Shown: in pieces, positions 8,160 through 10,704 of the stretch
How the letters are laid out: the number at the start of each line of letters is the position of its first letter
How positions within the stretch are numbered: the first letter of the stretch is position 1
Source of the DNA: Methanosarcinaceae archaeon
GTDB taxonomy: Archaea; Halobacteriota; Methanosarcinia; Methanosarcinales; Methanosarcinaceae
Direction of reading: 5' to 3'
NCBI GenBank assembly: GCA_020793555.1
Contig: DQIO01000302.1
Span: 1 to 10,704, forward strand
Length of the DNA stretch: 10,704 nt
Program-made: the position numbers and the translations under genes
The notes under the pieces: generated by a model
Database searches by the model: none
Seen by the model: the letters and a program-made list of their open reading frames with translations, nothing else
Told to the model about the DNA's origin: nothing

Positions 8160-8186
8160 ATTGTGACGAAATGACAATAACACAAT
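8160..8186. promoter_or_regulatory. Inverted repeat, possible operator of the kinase operon
   Basis: ATTGTG (8160-8165) and CACAAT (8181-8186) form a dyad with six-base arms and a 15-base spacer. It sits between the TATA-like box and the start site expected near 8165, where a bound repressor would block initiation. A second, overlapping pair, GAAAT/ATTTC (8168-8172 with 8185-8189), is shorter. Arms this short occur often by chance in AT-rich DNA, so this is only a candidate. Confidence 0.28.
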
Positions 8187-8188
8187 TT

Positions 8189-8196
8189 CATATAAG
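8189..8196 (-). promoter_or_regulatory. TATA-like box of the kinase operon
   Basis: The minus strand reads CTTATATG, close to the archaeal TATA consensus and preceded by the purine-rich GGTAA as a possible BRE. Transcription would begin near 8165 and leave a leader of about 60 bases before the ATG at 8105. That fits a gene that has a Shine-Dalgarno site. This is the best promoter candidate for the membrane kinase, response regulator and REC-PAS-GAF kinase unit. Confidence 0.45.
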
Positions 8197-8287
8197 TTAC
8201 CGATACATCCCATCTCATTAATATGTACGCAACCTATCCCAGTCTGTATTTAGTCTTTATTATCCTTCTAATTTACCACAAGTTCTG

Positions 8288-8359
8288 TTATCTAAATTGA
8301 TTTTTTTTCTCAAGCTCAGCAATCATATTTTTCAACTCTATCATCCACAATTTCTCCTT
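8288..8359 (-). pseudogene. Relic of a PAS-protein C-terminal tail
   Basis: On the minus strand, after an in-frame stop at 8360-8362, about 23 codons read KEKLWMIELKNMIAELEKKN and then QFR and a stop. This matches the tails of the two genes upstream: ELRIIGLKEKVAELENE and GRVIELKKQIAKLKNE. The DNA aligns base for base; CAAGCTCAGC in the plus strand is shared with the partial PAS gene at 10298-10307. The tryptophan sits where the others have arginine and differs by one C-to-T change. I read it as the remaining 3' end of a lost third PAS gene. An 18-residue frame from the ATG at 8344, with GGAG nine bases upstream, could still be translated as a coiled-coil peptide, so a functional mini-gene is not excluded. 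Confidence 0.6.
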
Positions 8360-8409
8360 TTAGATAGATGGGGGCAGTATTTCCGGTAATTTGTGACAGT
8401 TCCAGTCAT

Positions 8410-10236
8410 TTACTCACCTACTTTTTCGTTTTTAAGCTTAGCAATTTGTTTCTTAAGTTCAATTACCCGCCCCTCCCGCACCACAAAACCATCGACCATT
8501 ATTTTGAGTTCTCTATTCTTCTTTTCCAGTTCGGATGTGCGTTCTTTTATCTTTTGTTCCAGTCCTTCGTTGAGTTTGATTATCTCATTTTCCGCTTGCT
8601 TGCGCTCGGTGATGTCGCTGGTAATACAAATCGTGCGTTCATAAACACCATTTCTCTTATTTATTCCTGAAGAGTTTGTAAGGACATCAATTATCTCCCC
8701 ATCCTTTCTGACCATTTTGTATTCCAAGTCATATAAGAAGCCTGTTTCAAGTATCCCCGCAAGGGATTTATCTGCTTTTTCAATGTAATCCGGATGGATG
8801 ATCTTCCCCATGGACTGACCAATTATCTCTTCCCGTTCATAACCAAGGAAATTTATGATCTGGTCATTACAATCCATGATGATACCCTCTTCGTTCACAG
8901 AGGTTATAAAGTTTGCAGCAGTTTCAAAGATCGTACGATATCTCTCTTCGCTCAACCGCAGCAAATCATCTGCCTGCTTTCGCTCGGTGATATCACTGTA
9001 ATGCTCTACACGGCCACCGGCATATAGACCGGATTGGATGGGCTGGCTCCAATGCTCAAGCCAACGTTCTTCCCGTTCGCTGTCAGGGACTATGTGGCAC
9101 TCAAAGTGCTCGATATAGGTATTATCATCGTACGTGGCAAACAGTTTCTCAGTAAAGTATACCGGATCCTCAAAGATATTCTTGATCCGCTCCCGGATGA
9201 GTTGCCGCTTATCCTTCCCGATAATTTCCTTCCGCCGCAGACCAAAGTAGCGCTCCAATGCATGGTTTACCCAAACGACCTGAAAGTCAGAGTCGAGAAT
9301 AAAGATGCCGACCGATAAGGTATCAAGGACGTCGTCAGTCAATGAACGATACCTTAATTCGCTCTCCTTTACCGACTTTTCCGCCTGCTTGCGCTCGGTG
9401 ATATCCTGGAATACACAGTACGTTTGTTTGAAACTGCCATCTGGATTATTGCCAATATATCCTTCAAAAGAAATGTCTAAATAATGTCCGTCTTTGTGTT
9501 TTATCTTAAATTGGACGTCATGTACGTAACCACGTCGCTTAAACTCCTGAAAGTTCTTCTCAAAATGTGGTTTCCAATCCGGATGCAGGAAATCCCCAAA
9601 CCATTTACCAATGACCTCATTCCTGTCATAACCAAGAGTTCTTAGCCATGCTGGATTCACATCATTGAAACTGCCATCCTCATTTAAGGATTGATAAGAT
9701 AAAGGAGCGTTACCGTAAAATGCTTCGTATTTTTCCTCACTTTCACGCAACTCCTCTTCCATCTGCTTGCGCTCGGTGATGTCGTTTGAACTAGATACTA
9801 CTGCGATAATCTTCCCTTCCTTAGTTACTGGAGATAGACGAACATCAAAGTAATGTGTGTCCCCTTCCGCGGTCAGATATCCTGTCTGGTAATTGGTTGG
9901 CTTTCCAGTTTCAAATGCACTTTGAAATTTTTTATACGCTAATTCTTGAAAATCTTTAGGGATGACATCATTAACATTCTTGCCTATTACGTCCACTTTT
10001 TCCAAGTCTGGAACTGTCTTGTTGATAAATTGTATCTTCATATCCTGCCCAACCAGCATGATATGATCGGCTAAATTTTCTGTAATAGAACACAATCTTT
10101 CCTCGCTAACCCGTAGCGTATCCTCCGCCCGCTTGCGTTCGTCAATTTCCTGTTGCAATTGTTTATTCAACCGGATTAAATCCAGTTGTCCGGCAACGTC
10201 GATGGATTCCGGTTTTGTGGATTTTGGTTCATTCAT
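8410..10236 (-). CDS. Four-PAS sensor protein without kinase domain
   Basis: The 608-residue soluble protein has a coiled-coil start (about 15-45), four PAS/PAC units (about 43-158, 164-285, 291-420, 427-550), each closing with a DITERKQ-type segment, and a coiled-coil tail (551-608). There is no HisKA, HATPase, GGDEF or DNA-binding domain and no membrane span. It probably senses small ligands, redox state or light through PAS pockets and passes the signal by contact with a partner. The cofactor cannot be told from sequence alone. PAS3 begins LSVGIFILDSDFQVVWVNHA and differs most from the others. The tail, ending GRVIELKKQIAKLKNE, is shared with the neighbouring PAS gene. The ATG at 10236 has GGGAG nine bases upstream. 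Only 20 bases separate it from the preceding PAS gene, so the two are probably co-transcribed. Many archaeal genomes carry such output-less multi-PAS proteins. Confidence 0.9.
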   Translation of the reverse strand: MNEPKSTKPESIDVAGQLDLIRLNKQLQQEIDERKRAEDTLRVSEERLCSITENLADHIMLVGQDMKIQFINKTVPDLEKVDVIGKNVNDVIPKDFQELAYKKFQSAFETGKPTNYQTGYLTAEGDTHYFDVRLSPVTKEGKIIAVVSSSNDITERKQMEEELRESEEKYEAFYGNAPLSYQSLNEDGSFNDVNPAWLRTLGYDRNEVIGKWFGDFLHPDWKPHFEKNFQEFKRRGYVHDVQFKIKHKDGHYLDISFEGYIGNNPDGSFKQTYCVFQDITERKQAEKSVKESELRYRSLTDDVLDTLSVGIFILDSDFQVVWVNHALERYFGLRRKEIIGKDKRQLIRERIKNIFEDPVYFTEKLFATYDDNTYIEHFECHIVPDSEREERWLEHWSQPIQSGLYAGGRVEHYSDITERKQADDLLRLSEERYRTIFETAANFITSVNEEGIIMDCNDQIINFLGYEREEIIGQSMGKIIHPDYIEKADKSLAGILETGFLYDLEYKMVRKDGEIIDVLTNSSGINKRNGVYERTICITSDITERKQAENEIIKLNEGLEQKIKERTSELEKKNRELKIMVDGFVVREGRVIELKKQIAKLKNEKVGE

Positions 10237-10481
10237 GGTGTTGCACTCCCTTATTACTATTCTTCATTGGATTTTTCTATAGTCTTTATTTCATTTTCAA
10301 GCTCAGCCACCTTCTCCTTAAGTCCGATTATTCGCAATTCCCGCCCAACAAAGAGTTTGTTAAATCGCTCAAGCTCTGTATTCTTCTTATTCAGCTCGAC
10401 TGTGCGCTCTTTAATCAGTTCTTCCAGATGTTCGCGGTATTTATTTAGTTCCTCTTCCGCCTGTTTACGCTCTGTGATATC
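8591..10481 (-). repeat. Repeated DITERKQAE-coding segment, five copies
   Basis: A segment of about 25 bases, plus-strand core TGCTTGCGCTCGGTGAT, recurs at 8591-8616, 8969-8994, 9380-9405, 9759-9783 and, more diverged, 10456-10481. Each copy encodes the DITERKQ(A/M)(E/D) end of a PAS/PAC unit. The DNA is more alike than the protein motif requires, which suggests recent duplication or gene conversion among PAS modules. A related but weaker copy (10120-10142) encodes DERKRAED before PAS1. These are coding repeats, not a mobile element. Confidence 0.7.
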
Positions 10482-10704
10482 ATTCATGGAAACAACATAT
10501 ATTTTCTCGCCTTTCATTTTCAAATCTTTATGACTGACGAAGATATCTCTTCGTGTTCCGTTTTTTGTCACAATCACGGTTTCATATGGCTCAATGATCC
10601 CGTTTTGAATATCATCCCAGTGCTTTTGCATGAGCTCATGCTTATACTTCGGCATGACTTTCATGAATGGTTCGCCAATAAGCTCGTCCATAGGCCAGCC
10701 CAAT
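10257..10704 (-). CDS. PAS-domain protein, 5' end cut off by window edge
   Basis: The visible 148 codons are the C-terminal end of a larger protein. The frame is open through the window edge, and the first residues, LGWPMDELIG, are the middle of a PAS domain, so any start codon inside the window would be false. The PAS part runs to about residue 76 (VVSMNDITERK). A coiled coil follows, AEEELNKYREHLEELIKERT, then the tail ERFNKLFVGRELRIIGLKEK with AELENE after it. Nothing resembling a kinase or other output domain lies between PAS and stop, so this copy also ends in the coiled-coil tail. Its linker is nearly the same as the one in the membrane kinase (AEEELEQYRDNLEELIKERT), showing shared modules. 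The gene lies 20 bases upstream of the four-PAS gene on the same strand. What precedes the PAS domain is unknown. Confidence 0.85.
   Translation of the reverse strand, partial: LGWPMDELIGEPFMKVMPKYKHELMQKHWDDIQNGIIEPYETVIVTKNGTRRDIFVSHKDLKMKGEKIYVVSMNDITERKQAEEELNKYREHLEELIKERTVELNKKNTELERFNKLFVGRELRIIGLKEKVAELENEIKTIEKSNEE

Larger units (their letters stand above)
8106..8409. other. Gap of 304 bases between PAS gene and kinase operon
   Basis: This gap holds no complete long gene on either strand. It contains, from high to low coordinates: the first bases after the four-PAS gene (8360-8409, nothing recognised), the tail relic at 8288-8359, an unremarkable AT-rich part (8200-8287), a TATA-like box (8189-8196), an inverted repeat (8160-8186) and the leader of the membrane kinase with its GGGAG ribosome binding site (8110-8114). 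I see no T-run on the minus strand that would end the PAS-gene transcript, so read-through into the kinase operon remains possible. Confidence 0.6.

Noticed and set aside
8301..8308. T-run of eight as a terminator
   Set aside because: It lies on the + strand, where no gene precedes it. On the transcribed minus strand it is an A-run that encodes lysines of the relic tail.
8343..8409. 22-codon frame MTGTVTNYRKYC directly after the four-PAS gene
   Set aside because: No similarity to anything recognised and no ribosome binding site; it abuts the previous stop by chance and is too short to support.
8591..10481. Regularly spaced repeats as a CRISPR array
   Set aside because: The spacing is about 380-410 bases and later about 700, and every copy lies in one coding frame as a PAS boundary.
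10701..10703. TTG as the start of the last PAS gene
   Set aside because: It encodes the leucine of LGWPMDELIG inside a PAS domain, and the frame continues through the window edge, so the gene is partial.

Overview
The window looks archaeal, most likely euryarchaeal and close to the Methanosarcinales (methanogens or their ANME relatives such as Methanoperedens). This rests on three signs. Ribosome binding sites of the GGTGATC type match the archaeal 16S 3' end. Upstream regions carry TATA-like boxes and include apparently leaderless starts. The topoisomerase IA has an archaeal-style zinc-finger tail. The lineage is inferred from gene style and was not tested by search.

Left part (1-983, + strand): an AT-rich leader of about 220 bases, then a 42-residue zinc-ribbon protein with a perfect archaeal Shine-Dalgarno, then thymidylate kinase (tmk, best start at 384). 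Positions 984-1113 are a convergent gap with several T-runs. Positions 1114-3447 (- strand) encode a 777-residue DNA topoisomerase I, with a TATA-like box placed for a nearly leaderless transcript.

Right part (3563-10704, all - strand): a block of signal-transduction genes. In transcription order from the right edge they are: the C-terminal part of a PAS protein cut by the window end; a soluble protein of four PAS domains with no kinase domain; a 304-base gap with a promoter, a possible operator and the relic of a third PAS-protein tail; a membrane-anchored PAS histidine kinase; a single-domain response regulator; and a REC-PAS-GAF histidine kinase. The last three genes overlap by ATGA and GTGA junctions and must be one translationally coupled unit.

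A likely working model is that the membrane kinase and the REC-PAS-GAF kinase exchange phosphate with the stand-alone receiver. No DNA-binding or enzymatic output domain is encoded here, so the output must lie elsewhere or act by protein-protein contact. The PAS proteins share a coiled-coil C-terminal tail ending in an (I/V)xLKxx(I/V)AxL pattern, also present in the relic, which points to local duplication and decay. I saw no tRNA, rRNA, CRISPR array or insertion sequence. There is no clear sign of a wholly new system. The most unusual points are the tail relic, the output-less phosphorelay and the output-less PAS proteins.
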